A DNA stretch of 6,869 nucleotides from Turicibacter sp. (GCA_030531025.1 JAUMTV010000147.1:1-6869); one strand, 5' to 3'; shown: positions 1-6,475, counted from the stretch's first letter. A program made the numbers and translations. The notes: generated by a model from the sequence alone, not told the origin.

Positions 1-84
1 CGCAAGTCTCTTGGCTATGTACTTTCCGCTACTTGGACGTACTCGAGACTTTAACTCGTTAGATAATACCCATGCCGGGCGCAC
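1..84 (-). mobile_element. 5' end of a group II intron, probably group IIC (continues past the left edge)
   Basis: Read on the minus strand from 84 downward, the sequence begins GTGCGCCCGGCATGGGT. This is the GUGYG group II 5' boundary followed by the start of domain I. It then has CGAG, a purine-rich AAAG-containing loop and CTCG, a GTAC/GTAC pair, and AGCC before an ACTTGCG stretch. From memory this follows the same order as the start of the Oceanobacillus iheyensis group IIC intron (GUGUGCCCGGCAUGGGU, then GGG-UGAGAGU-CCC). The position fits as well: group IIC introns typically insert just downstream of rho-independent terminator hairpins, and position 85 is the end of the rpoE terminator. 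The ribozyme core, any reverse transcriptase gene and the 3' end lie outside the window, so whether it is complete or a fragment cannot be judged. Confidence 0.78.
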
Positions 85-106
85 ATTAAAGGGAGCATCT
101 CTAACT
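85..106 (-). terminator. Distal half of the rpoE terminator, split by the IS
   Basis: On the minus strand this is the loop AGTTA, then the arm GAGATGCTCCC and TTTAAT, ending exactly where the intron starts. Its partner arm, AAGGGAGTATCTC, lies across the insertion sequence at 1581-1593. If the element and one target copy are removed, the minus-strand RNA reads AAGGGAGUAUCUC-AGUUA-GAGAUGCUCCCUU. This is a 13-bp stem with a single U-G pair; on the plus strand the same position is a C-A mismatch, so the hairpin belongs to the rpoE transcript. On this side the adjoining target copy (107-114) still allows an 8-bp stem. Confidence 0.82.
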
Positions 107-114
107 GAGATACT
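107..114. repeat. Left target-site duplication of the ISL3 element
   Basis: GAGATACT directly abuts the left GG end of the element and is identical to 1581-1588 on the other side. Eight base pairs is the usual duplication length for ISL3-family elements. Its perfect match suggests a fairly recent insertion. Confidence 0.95.
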
Positions 115-144
115 GGTTCTATAATATTTGGTGTTGCTAACTAA
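115..144 (+). repeat. Left terminal inverted repeat of the IS
   Basis: Starts GGTTCTATAATATTTGG and continues GTGTTGCTAACTAA. It matches the reverse complement of 1551-1580 at 20 of 30 positions, including an unbroken GTGTTGCT. Its inner half also forms the 5' arm of the terminator at 130-157, so the transposase-binding end and the transcription stop overlap. Confidence 0.85.
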
Positions 145-157
145 GCAACGCCTTTTT
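130..157 (+). terminator. Inward-facing terminator at the left end of the IS
   Basis: GGTGTTGCT, loop AACTA, AGCAACGCC, then TTTTT. This is a 9-bp stem with one U-G pair in the plus-strand RNA and a U-tract. It would stop transcripts entering the element from the left before they reach the transposase gene, which protects the host from transposase expression driven by outside promoters. Confidence 0.8.
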
Positions 158-166
158 CATGGCATC

Positions 167-190
167 AAAAAAAAGAGACATCAAGTCTCT
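167..190 (-). terminator. Leftward terminator upstream of the transposase promoter
   Basis: On the minus strand AGAGAC, loop TTGAT, GTCTCT is followed by an unbroken U-tract (the A-run at 167-174 on the plus strand). It would stop transcripts running antisense through the transposase gene before they leave the left end. The 6-bp stem is short but the U-run is strong. It overlaps the -35 region of the transposase promoter on the other strand. Confidence 0.65.
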
Positions 191-203
191 ATCCTGTTAC
201 AAT
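175..203 (+). promoter_or_regulatory. Likely transposase promoter with extended -10
   Basis: A -35-like GAGACA (175-180), a 17-bp spacer and the extended -10 TGT-TACAAT (195-203) place the transcription start near 210. The leader would be about 30 nt, with AAAGGA (226-231) as ribosome binding site. The -10 is good (TACAAT, one change from consensus); the -35 matches four of six. It lies just inside the left-end terminator, so the gene depends on its own promoter. Confidence 0.6.
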
Positions 204-240
204 GTTATCGGCTAAAACAATATTGAAAGGATAAATTTTG

Positions 241-1506
241 ATGTCTCACTCATATTCTACTAGAAAATTTTTAAATATTAAAGATAAAAATATCATCTTT
301 CCTGAAGATTATTTTGAAGAAGTTAAATTAAATGGGATCACTAGCTTTGTTTTTAAAGGAATTTTATCTTATCAACCCACTCATTGTGAACACTGTGAAA
401 CTCTTTTCGATTCCAATTTTAAAAAGCATGGTTTTAAAACTTCTCGAATTGTCATTCCAAAAGTCTCACTCCATGATACCTATTTAGTTTTAAAGAAACA
501 GCGTTATTATTGTGGGCATTGTCAATCCACCTTTACATTAAAAACATCTATTGTTGAAAAGAACTGTTATATTTCTTACAATACGAAACACGCGATTGCT
601 TTAGAAGCTCAAAATAAAATTTCGGAGTGCGATATTGCCCGTCGCCATCAAGTTTCTCATTCAACCGTTAATCGGATCATTCATAGTTTCTATGAATCTC
701 AAACGTTAAACCTTAACTTCTTACCTGAAAACCTCTGTTTTGATGAGTTTAAATCGGTTAAATCTGCCGAGGGTCATATGTCTTTTATCTTTTGTGATGC
801 CGATACTAAACAAATCATTGATATCATCGAGGATCGGCGTTTAACCTCACTTCAAGCATACTTTAAACGATATACTGAAGCAGCTCGTACTCGTGTTAAA
901 CATATTATCATTGATATGTATGCTCCTTATATGAGCTTAATTAAGGAGCTTTTTCCTCATGCCAAAATTGTCCTTGATAAGTTCCATCTTGTTCAACATA
1001 TCTCTCGTGCACTGAATAAAACTCGTATTCGCGTGATGAAGATGTTTAAAAAGCATGGACGCAAATTCAAACGTTACTGGCGATTATTTTTAAAATCACA
1101 TACACTTATTGATACAACAACTTATCGGTCTGTTTATTGTTTTAAACAACCGATGCGTGAAATAGATATCTTAAACTTCCTTCTCGATTTATCACCTGGA
1201 CTGAAAGCAACTTATGATCTTTATCAAGATCTACTTTTCGCTTTTCAAACGAAAAACTTAACTCGATTTAATCACTTACTCGAAACAGACCATCCACTTA
1301 TTTCTCCTGAGCTTCAGACTGCTTTCCAAACCTTTAAAACCTACACTTCTTATATCTACCATACTCTGACTACTCCCTATACTAATGGTCGTATTGAAGG
1401 CATCAAACGTATCGCGTTTGGATATCGCAGCTTCTATCATTTCAAATCGAGAATTCTTATGATTCAAAATCTAACTAAACCCAAAAGAAAAATCCTAGCA
1501 GCATAG
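241..1506 (+). CDS. tnp: ISL3-family transposase
   Basis: This 421-residue DDE-type transposase catalyses cut-and-join movement of the surrounding insertion sequence. The N-terminus has the ISL3 zinc-finger pairs CEHC (C49, C52) and CGHC (C91, C94). A helix-turn-helix region (about 128-148, ISECDIARRHQVSHSTVNRI) follows and probably binds the terminal repeats. The likely catalytic acids are D168 (CFDEF), D225 (IIIDMYAPY) and E386 (NGRIEGIKR), and the end carries the family-typical GYRSFYHFKSRIL. ATG at 241 is preferred over the TTG at 238: AAAGGA (226-231) is 9 nt upstream of the ATG, and the methionine is the conventional start. Length is normal for the family and there are no frameshifts. 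The stop codon lies within the hairpin at 1490-1518. The gene is convergent with rpoE. Confidence 0.96.
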   Translation: MSHSYSTRKFLNIKDKNIIFPEDYFEEVKLNGITSFVFKGILSYQPTHCEHCETLFDSNFKKHGFKTSRIVIPKVSLHDTYLVLKKQRYYCGHCQSTFTLKTSIVEKNCYISYNTKHAIALEAQNKISECDIARRHQVSHSTVNRIIHSFYESQTLNLNFLPENLCFDEFKSVKSAEGHMSFIFCDADTKQIIDIIEDRRLTSLQAYFKRYTEAARTRVKHIIIDMYAPYMSLIKELFPHAKIVLDKFHLVQHISRALNKTRIRVMKMFKKHGRKFKRYWRLFLKSHTLIDTTTYRSVYCFKQPMREIDILNFLLDLSPGLKATYDLYQDLLFAFQTKNLTRFNHLLETDHPLISPELQTAFQTFKTYTSYIYHTLTTPYTNGRIEGIKRIAFGYRSFYHFKSRILMIQNLTKPKRKILAA

Positions 1507-1518
1507 CTACTAGGATTT
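1482..1518 (-). terminator. Terminator at the right end of the IS, facing rpoE readthrough
   Basis: In minus-strand RNA, AAAUCCUAGUAGC, loop UAU, GCUGCUAGGAUUU form a 13-bp stem with one U-G pair, followed by UUUUUCUUUUG. On the plus strand the same position is a C-A mismatch and no long T-tract follows, so it works better for transcripts coming from rpoE. It may also end the transposase mRNA weakly, since the stop codon is inside the stem. With the native rpoE terminator split, this is the first good stop for the operon, about 95-130 nt past the rpoE stop codon. Confidence 0.8.
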
Positions 1519-1550
1519 CAATTCGGTAGTTTATTGTAATAGGCTACAAA

Positions 1551-1580
1551 TTAATCAGCAACACTATTTGACAAAGAGCC
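1551..1580 (-). repeat. Right terminal inverted repeat of the IS
   Basis: Read on the minus strand it starts GGCTCTTTGTCAAATA and continues GTGTTGCTGATTAA, pairing with the left end at 20 of 30 positions. The outer GG abuts the right target copy at 1581. Confidence 0.88.
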
Positions 1581-1597
1581 GAGATACTCCCTTATTT
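1581..1597 (-). terminator. Proximal half of the rpoE terminator, including the right target duplication
   Basis: The minus strand reads AAATAAGGGAGTATCTC here, ending at the element boundary. Positions 1581-1588 (GAGATACT on plus) are the right target duplication. The arm complements 88-101 beyond the element, so this half has no pairing partner in cis and can no longer terminate rpoE transcription by itself. Confidence 0.85.
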
Positions 1598-1613
1598 AAT
1601 AGATTTTAATTAA

Positions 1614-2102
1614 TTATTCCATTTCATCTTCGTGATAAATTGCTAAGCCTTCGAATTCATCTGAATCTTCTCCAACTTCTGCATTACTTTCATCACTGTA
1701 ATCATCTTCTGCTTCTTCTTCATCTACGAAGTCATCATTCTCATCTTTGTCTGTATCGTCTTCTTTATAAACAATCTCCGAATCATATGCATCGAAGCCA
1801 TCTGTTGTGATTGCTTCTATTTCATCATCATCAAAGTCAATATCATATGTATCATAATTAGCTACTTCGTATTTTTGGCGAGCTTTTAAGTCCCACTTAT
1901 CTTCACCAACAGTTACGAATTTACCGCTTAATGTTAAGTCAGTATAGAACTGTGCTAATTTAGATTGGAATTCCTCATCTGTTAACCCCATAATTTCACA
2001 TACTTCTTTAGCGATTTTCTCGAACTTTTGAGGTTTGATTTTACGTTGGATTAGTAACTCTGCTACTTCTAACATTGACATATCTTCGTTATGTGTTGTC
2101 AT
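1614..2102 (-). CDS. rpoE: RNA polymerase delta subunit
   Basis: This is the delta factor of Gram-positive RNA polymerase (not sigma-E), a cytoplasmic accessory subunit that aids promoter selectivity and polymerase recycling. The 162 residues have the expected two parts. A folded N-terminal HARE-HTH domain (about 8-75) contains MLEVAELLIQ, a FEKIAKEVCEIMGL helix and the GKFVTVGEDKWDLK hairpin. A disordered C-terminal tail (about 84-162), very rich in Asp and Glu, is thought to mimic nucleic acid. The start is set by AGAGGAGG at 2110-2117, 7 nt upstream of the ATG. It lies 21 nt after the argS stop, so it is probably cotranscribed with argS; no separate promoter is obvious. Its own terminator has been split by the ISL3 element. 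Confidence 0.95.
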   Translation of the reverse strand: MTTHNEDMSMLEVAELLIQRKIKPQKFEKIAKEVCEIMGLTDEEFQSKLAQFYTDLTLSGKFVTVGEDKWDLKARQKYEVANYDTYDIDFDDDEIEAITTDGFDAYDSEIVYKEDDTDKDENDDFVDEEEAEDDYSDESNAEVGEDSDEFEGLAIYHEDEME

Positions 2103-2123
2103 TTTAATTCCTCCTCTAGTTTA

Positions 2124-3785
2124 TTACATTCTTTCAGGTGCAGTTACACCGATTAATTCTAATGCATTTTTAATTGTAATTTCTAATGCTTTAATTAAAG
2201 CTAATTTCTCATTTGTTTTTTCAGTATTTTCTTCATTAATAACTTTTTCAGCATTATATAAACTATGGAATGCCGTTGCTAAATCATTAATATAGTTACA
2301 AATTAAATGTGGTTTACGTTTAGCAGCTGCATCCGCAATTACCATTGGGAATTCTCCCATTAATTTAATAACTTCAAATTCTTTTTCATGAGAAATGAAT
2401 TCATACTCATCTTTTAATGCTACAGAAAATCCTTTTTCTTCTGCTTGTCTTAAAATCGAGCATGTTCTAGCATGCGCGTATTGTGCGTAATAAACTGGAT
2501 TTTCATTTGATTTCTTAGTTGCTAAATCTAAATCAAAGTCCATTTGTGTTTCTCCGCTTCGCATTACGAAGAAGTAACGAACAGCATCCACTCCTACTTC
2601 GTCAACTAAATCACGAATTGTAACAGCTTTTCCCGTACGTTTTGACATCTTAAATTCTTCTCCGTCTTTAATTAAACGAACCATTTGGATAATATCGACT
2701 TCTAATTTATCAGCTTCATATCCTAAAGCTTGCATTGCTGCTTTTACACGTGCAATATATCCGTGGTGATCAGCACCCCAAATATCTACTAATTTATCAT
2801 TTCCACGATTTAATTTTTCAATGTGGTTTGCGATATCTGGTGTTAAGTATGTATATGATCCATCAGATTTTCTTAATACACGGTCTTTATCGTCTCCAAA
2901 ATCTGTTGAACGGAACCATACTGCTCCATCTTGTTCATAGATATATCCTTTTTCTTGTAATAAATCAATCGATTCTTTTACTAGGTTTTTATCATAGATT
3001 GCTTTTTCACTAGTAAATAAATCAAACTCAACTCCAAACATCTCTAAATCTTTTTTGATTTTATTTAATTCATAGTCTAAAGAGATTTGACGAATTAAGT
3101 CATAATTTTCATCTAATTTATCTACAAACTGATCTTGATATTTTTCAGCCATCATTTTTCCTAATGAAATGATATCAGGACCATGGTAACCATCTTCAGG
3201 CATTTCAGCATCTTTACCTAATGCTTGTAAATAACGAGCATATGCAGAAATCACAAGATTGTGAATTTGATTTCCTGCATCATTTACATAATATTCACGT
3301 GTTACATCATATCCAGCTTTTGATAAAATACGGCATAATGAGTCACCTAATGCGGCACCACGTGCATGACCTAAATGTAAATCGCCTGTAGGGTTTGCAG
3401 AAACATACTCTACGTTATATTTTAATGAATTTCCAGAATTACTTTTACCAAAGTCAGTTCCTAATTCAATAATATTTTTAATAGATTTAGTAAATGCATT
3501 TTTATTCATAAAAAAGTTAATAAATCCTGGACCAGCAATTTCAACTTTCTCAACATTAGCATTCTCACTATTAAAGTTATTCAATAAATCTTCTGCGATC
3601 ATACGTGGATTTTTTCTTGCTAATTTAGTTAATTGCATAGCAACGTTTGTAGAATAATCCCCATGACTAACATCTTTTGAGTTTTCTAAAATAATATTAA
3701 AATCATCTTCTGGTTGAATATATCCACACTTTAATACAGCTTCTTTTATTTCTTTTCTTAGATTATCTTTTAATGTTTGGATCAT
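2124..3785 (-). CDS. argS: Arginyl-tRNA synthetase
   Basis: A class I aminoacyl-tRNA synthetase that charges tRNA-Arg with arginine using ATP in the cytoplasm. The 553 residues match the usual bacterial length. The N-terminal Add-1 domain (about 1-110) precedes the catalytic Rossmann domain with ANPTGDLHLGHARG (HIGH motif at 137-140). The second signature, FKMSKRTG (KMSKR, 379-383), is present. The C-terminal DALR anticodon-binding domain begins near YYAQYAHAR (432-440) and ends in the typical GVTAPERM. The ATG at 3785 is 5 nt after the DUF1934 stop. Its ribosome binding site AAGGAGG (3799-3805) is in the last codons of that gene with a rather long 13-nt spacing, which suggests translational coupling. 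No T-box precedes this gene. Confidence 0.97.
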   Translation of the reverse strand: MIQTLKDNLRKEIKEAVLKCGYIQPEDDFNIILENSKDVSHGDYSTNVAMQLTKLARKNPRMIAEDLLNNFNSENANVEKVEIAGPGFINFFMNKNAFTKSIKNIIELGTDFGKSNSGNSLKYNVEYVSANPTGDLHLGHARGAALGDSLCRILSKAGYDVTREYYVNDAGNQIHNLVISAYARYLQALGKDAEMPEDGYHGPDIISLGKMMAEKYQDQFVDKLDENYDLIRQISLDYELNKIKKDLEMFGVEFDLFTSEKAIYDKNLVKESIDLLQEKGYIYEQDGAVWFRSTDFGDDKDRVLRKSDGSYTYLTPDIANHIEKLNRGNDKLVDIWGADHHGYIARVKAAMQALGYEADKLEVDIIQMVRLIKDGEEFKMSKRTGKAVTIRDLVDEVGVDAVRYFFVMRSGETQMDFDLDLATKKSNENPVYYAQYAHARTCSILRQAEEKGFSVALKDEYEFISHEKEFEVIKLMGEFPMVIADAAAKRKPHLICNYINDLATAFHSLYNAEKVINEENTEKTNEKLALIKALEITIKNALELIGVTAPERM

Positions 3786-3790
3786 ATATA

Positions 3791-4240
3791 CTAAATGTCC
3801 TCCTTATTAAATTGAATTATTAATTTATAATTCCCTGATCTTTCACCTGATACAAATAAATCGTAGTCTAGTGTTAACCGGATATCTGTATCATTTGCTT
3901 CTAACATATAACAGTGTGTTTTAACTTCACTATCTAATTGACCGTAAACAGTCTTAATGTAGCCTGGTACAGATTGGCCAGTTTTATATGTTTGATCTAT
4001 AATGACTTGTCCATCACGTCGAACTCGAATTTCTTCGTGATTAAACTCAATTCTACACTTTGTAATTGAATTATCATCAAAATTTGTTTCATTGAAAAAT
4101 AAATAGTATTTTTCAGCTTTTTTATAAAGAATCCCTGAGGTATCATAATTAGTCTGTGTTACATCAAGTCCCTGAGTAACTTTCATAGAAAAACTAACTG
4201 ATCCAGATATTTTATTCATACTCATTTTACCATCATCCAT
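3791..4240 (-). CDS. DUF1934 / YwiB-like beta-barrel protein of unknown function
   Basis: A small, soluble, beta-rich protein of 149 residues from the first ATG (142 if Met8 is used). Alternating strands, a central RIEFNHEEIRVRRDGQVIIDQTYKTG segment and a C-terminal LTLDYDLFVSGERSGNYKLIIQF strand pair resemble the DUF1934 (YwiB) family, which has a lipocalin/calycin-like fold. The biochemical role is unknown. A gene of this family precedes argS and rpoE in Bacillus too, so the context supports the assignment. No signal peptide or membrane segment is seen. The start is uncertain: the ATG at 4240 has no Shine-Dalgarno and only about 15 nt of predicted leader. ATGs at 4225 and 4219 are also possible; from memory, the Bacillus protein is close to 142 residues, which favours 4219. 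Confidence 0.82.
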   Translation of the reverse strand: MDDGKMSMNKISGSVSFSMKVTQGLDVTQTNYDTSGILYKKAEKYYLFFNETNFDDNSITKCRIEFNHEEIRVRRDGQVIIDQTYKTGQSVPGYIKTVYGQLDSEVKTHCYMLEANDTDIRLTLDYDLFVSGERSGNYKLIIQFNKEDI

Positions 4241-4261
4241 AATGTGTAATTTTATCTACTA

Positions 4262-4270
4262 ATTATAGCA
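4262..4270 (-). promoter_or_regulatory. Extended -10 promoter of the DUF1934-argS-rpoE operon
   Basis: On the minus strand TGC-TATAAT is a perfect -10 with the extended TGn element. The hexamer 17 nt upstream (AGAATC) is a poor -35, which extended -10 promoters tolerate. Transcription would begin near 4255, leaving only about 15 nt before the first ATG of the DUF1934 gene. Confidence 0.65.
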
Positions 4271-4637
4271 CAATTTATTTTATCGATTCTATATGATTAT
4301 TGCAATAACTTTATAAATATATACGATATAATCTACCTTTTAACATCAAAATAGTTAATCATTAGCAATCACTTTCAAAAATTACTATTATGAATATTAA
4401 TTACCGATGTTACTAATAATATCTTTAAGAAAATAAATGGACTAATGATTTAAAGGATATGCACTTAGATTATTCACTCTTTTCAATTACATTCTTATAT
4501 TGAAAGATTTTATACTAGTAGCGGGAACTTTAGCTTTTATATATTGAGACTAGCTTATTGGCATCATAAGCCACAGTTGACTTAAAATATAATTAGTAAA
4601 TAAAGTATTTATCCACAAGTTCTATTTACAAAATCAT
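4271..4637. other. AT-rich intergenic region without a recognisable gene
   Basis: About 370 bases between the operon promoter and the asnS terminator. I see no ORF of useful length, tRNA or riboswitch. Small details are a 6-bp hairpin GCTTAT/ATAAGC (4553-4571), a 9-bp inverted pair AATCATTAG / CTAATGATT (near 4357 and 4442), a weak plus-strand TTGACT (4577-4582), and a perfect DnaA-box sequence TTATCCACA (4609-4617). None of these alone defines a feature. Confidence 0.5.
4609..4617 (+). promoter_or_regulatory. Perfect DnaA-box sequence
   Basis: TTATCCACA matches the DnaA 9-mer consensus exactly. It lies between asnS and the DUF1934 operon, away from any known origin gene. Binding is not shown; a chance match is possible in AT-rich DNA, though a second exact copy occurs at 6235-6243. 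Confidence 0.4.
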
Positions 4638-4672
4638 AAAAAACTCTCGCATTTACTTTACGAGAGTTTTTT
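4638..4672 (-). terminator. asnS terminator (bidirectional)
   Basis: AAAAAACTCTCG and CGAGAGTTTTTT form a 12-bp inverted repeat around an 11-nt loop. On the minus strand it starts 3 nt after the asnS stop codon and ends in TTTTTT. The A/T tails make it functional in both directions. Confidence 0.92.
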
Positions 4673-4675
4673 ATC

Positions 4676-6067
4676 TTAAAATTCTGCGTTTTTAGGTGTA
4701 CGTGGGAATGGAACTACGTCACGGATATTTTCTACTCCTGTGATGTACATAATCATACGTTCAAATCCTAAACCGAATCCAGCATGTTTTACCCCACCAT
4801 AACGGCGTAAATCTAAATACCAATCTAATTCTTCTTTTGGTACTCCGATTTCATCCATACGTTGTTCTAAGATTTCTAAACGTTCTTCACGTTGTGAACC
4901 ACCAATTAATTCACCAACACCTGGTACTAAAAGGTCCATTGCGGCAACAGTTTTTTGATCATCATTTAGACGCATGTAGAAAGCTTTGATATCTTTGGGA
5001 TAGTCTGTTACGAAAACTGGTGCTTTAAATACTTCATCAGTTAAGTAACGTTCATGTTCTGTTGATAAGTCAATTCCCCAAGATACTGGATTTTCGAATT
5101 TTTTATCAGCTTGTAATAAAATTTCGATTGCTTCTGTATATGGAAGGCGTTTGAAGTCAGACGCTGCTACTGCTTTAACACGATCTAAAACTCCTTTGCT
5201 TACGAATTGATCGAAGAATGCCATTTCTTCTGGAGCATGTTCTAACACATAGTTGATTACATATTTAACCATACCTTCTGCTAAGTCCATATCATCTTGT
5301 AAATCAGCAAATGCGATTTCTGGTTCGATCATCCAGAACTCAGCTGCATGGCGTTGTGTATTAGAGTTTTCTGCACGGAATGTTGGTCCAAATGTATAAA
5401 CATCACGTAGAGCTAATGCAAATGTTTCAGCTTCTAATTGTCCAGATACAGTTAAATTTGTTGATTTAGCAAAGAAGTCTTGTTTGAAGTCAACTGCTCC
5501 TTCTTCTGTACGTGGGACGTTATTAAAATCTAACGTTGTAACTTGGAACATTTCTCCAGCACCTTCTGCATCTGACCCAGTAATAATTGGAGTATGAACG
5601 TAAACAAAGTTTTTCTCTTGGAAATAGCTGTGGATAGCATGAGCCACTAAAGAGCGTACACGGAATACCGCTGAGAATAAGTTTGTACGTGGACGTAAGT
5701 GTGCAACTTCACGTAAGAATTCTTTTGTGTGACGCTTTGGTTGAATTGGATAATCTTCTGGACAATCTCCTTCTAAAACAACCTCTTGTGCTTTAATTTC
5801 AAATGGTTGTTTTGCATCTGGAGTAGGAAGAACTAATCCACGAACTGTAACTGCTGATCCAACGCGGAATTTTTGAACTTCTTTGAAGTTTTCTAGATTT
5901 TCTTCATATACAACTTGAATAGTTTCAAAGAATGATCCATCATTCACCATTAAAAATCCAAATGATTTTTGAGCTCGATTATTACGCACCCACCCGTTTA
6001 ATTCAACAACTTGATTAGCATAACGGTCTAAGTTTCTAAATAATTGACGTACAACGATTTTTTCCAT
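4676..6067 (-). CDS. asnS: Asparaginyl-tRNA synthetase
   Basis: A class IIb aminoacyl-tRNA synthetase that joins asparagine to tRNA-Asn using ATP. The 463 residues match the normal bacterial length. An N-terminal OB-fold anticodon-binding domain (about 1-105, with [19 protein letters not shown]) is followed by the class II core. Motif 1 is around [18 protein letters not shown] (146-163), motif 2 is [19 protein letters not shown] (230-248), and motif 3 is GFGLGFERM (430-438, with R437). [11 protein letters not shown] and the absence of AspRS-type insertions favour Asn over Asp. AAAGGAGG (6076-6083) lies 8 nt before the ATG. Its presence means that this organism charges tRNA-Asn directly. The Asn-type T-box upstream supports the identity independently. 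Confidence 0.97.
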   Translation of the reverse strand: MEKIVVRQLFRNLDRYANQVVELNGWVRNNRAQKSFGFLMVNDGSFFETIQVVYEENLENFKEVQKFRVGSAVTVRGLVLPTPDAKQPFEIKAQEVVLEGDCPEDYPIQPKRHTKEFLREVAHLRPRTNLFSAVFRVRSLVAHAIHSYFQEKNFVYVHTPIITGSDAEGAGEMFQVTTLDFNNVPRTEEGAVDFKQDFFAKSTNLTVSGQLEAETFALALRDVYTFGPTFRAENSNTQRHAAEFWMIEPEIAFADLQDDMDLAEGMVKYVINYVLEHAPEEMAFFDQFVSKGVLDRVKAVAASDFKRLPYTEAIEILLQADKKFENPVSWGIDLSTEHERYLTDEVFKAPVFVTDYPKDIKAFYMRLNDDQKTVAAMDLLVPGVGELIGGSQREERLEILEQRMDEIGVPKEELDWYLDLRRYGGVKHAGFGLGFERMIMYITGVENIRDVVPFPRTPKNAEF

Positions 6068-6096
6068 TTATATGTCCTCCTTTTAAATGAATTGAA

Positions 6097-6475
6097 TTTT
6101 TTGTTGTCTTTTTTGCATCAATCTTATCCATAATTTAAATTTTTATACTTTTAAAAGCTTATTTTAATTTATGGCTAAGCTGAAATCTTTCTTTTAAAGT
6201 TTTGTTTAACTTATATAAGCTTAAAAATGTTTGTTGTGGATAACTAATTCATATCCTATTTCGCTAGAAACTAAATAGAAAATAGGATTCAATGACAAAC
6301 GTTGAAAATGTACTAACTAAAGATTAACTTTTTATAATTCATATTTTTACTGTATCTGTTTTGTATGATAGTGTTTTATTAATCTATAGCTAAAAAACAT
6401 TCATATAGTTCTTTAGTGTGATAAATAAGAATAGATTACCTTGATACATGCTGATGAATTTTTGACAACAAAAAA
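6097..6475. repeat. Inverted-repeat-bounded spacer between the T-box and asnS
   Basis: TTTTTTGTTGTC at 6097-6108 is the exact reverse complement of 6464-6475. After an 8-nt mismatched segment on each side, ATCA (6117-6120) again pairs with TGAT (6452-6455). The block of 379 bp holds no ORF, a second inverted repeat (ATCCTATTT 6253-6261 / AAATAGGAT 6280-6288) and a DnaA-box-like 9-mer. Its outer right end overlaps the U-tract of the T-box terminator. It could be a small non-autonomous (MITE-like) insertion, but no target duplication is clear, so an AT-rich coincidence remains possible. Confidence 0.35.
6235..6243 (-). promoter_or_regulatory. Perfect DnaA-box sequence
   Basis: TTATCCACA on the minus strand matches the DnaA consensus exactly, in the asnS leader spacer. 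One-mismatch relatives lie at 6124-6132 (TTATCCATA) and 6765-6773 (TTATCCCCA). No binding evidence. Confidence 0.4.

Larger units (their letters stand above)
115..1580 (+). mobile_element. Complete ISL3-family insertion sequence (1466 bp)
   Basis: The element is bounded by exact 8-bp GAGATACT direct repeats. Its imperfect terminal inverted repeats (115-144 against 1551-1580, 20 of 30 positions matching) start with GG and share GTGTTGCT inside. It holds one intact ISL3-type transposase gene, a promoter for it, and terminator-like hairpins near both ends. Length, end sequence and duplication size all suit ISL3. It lies within the rpoE terminator hairpin, with the transposase converging on rpoE. 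All parts look intact, so it may still be mobile. Confidence 0.95.

Noticed and set aside
1..84. tRNA or rRNA fragment at the left edge
   Set aside because: The GC-richer stretch suggested an RNA gene, but no cloverleaf or rRNA landmark fits, while the group II intron 5' boundary and its placement after a terminator do.
238..240. TTG as the transposase start
   Set aside because: The adjacent ATG at 241 is the conventional start and has suitable spacing to AAAGGA.
1276..1467. 63-residue minus-strand ORF inside the transposase gene
   Set aside because: It lies wholly antisense to a well-supported transposase, has no ribosome binding site and shows no family features.
2035..2295. 86-residue plus-strand ORF across the argS/rpoE junction
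   Set aside because: Its hydrophobic look comes from reading the antisense strand of acidic and AT-rich codons; both genes beneath it are clear.
2735..3013. 92-residue plus-strand ORF within argS
   Set aside because: It is antisense to the catalytic region of argS and has no start signal.
4577..4672. Small plus-strand RNA from TTGACT to the bidirectional terminator
   Set aside because: No acceptable -10 is found 16-18 bp downstream, so a transcript is not supported.
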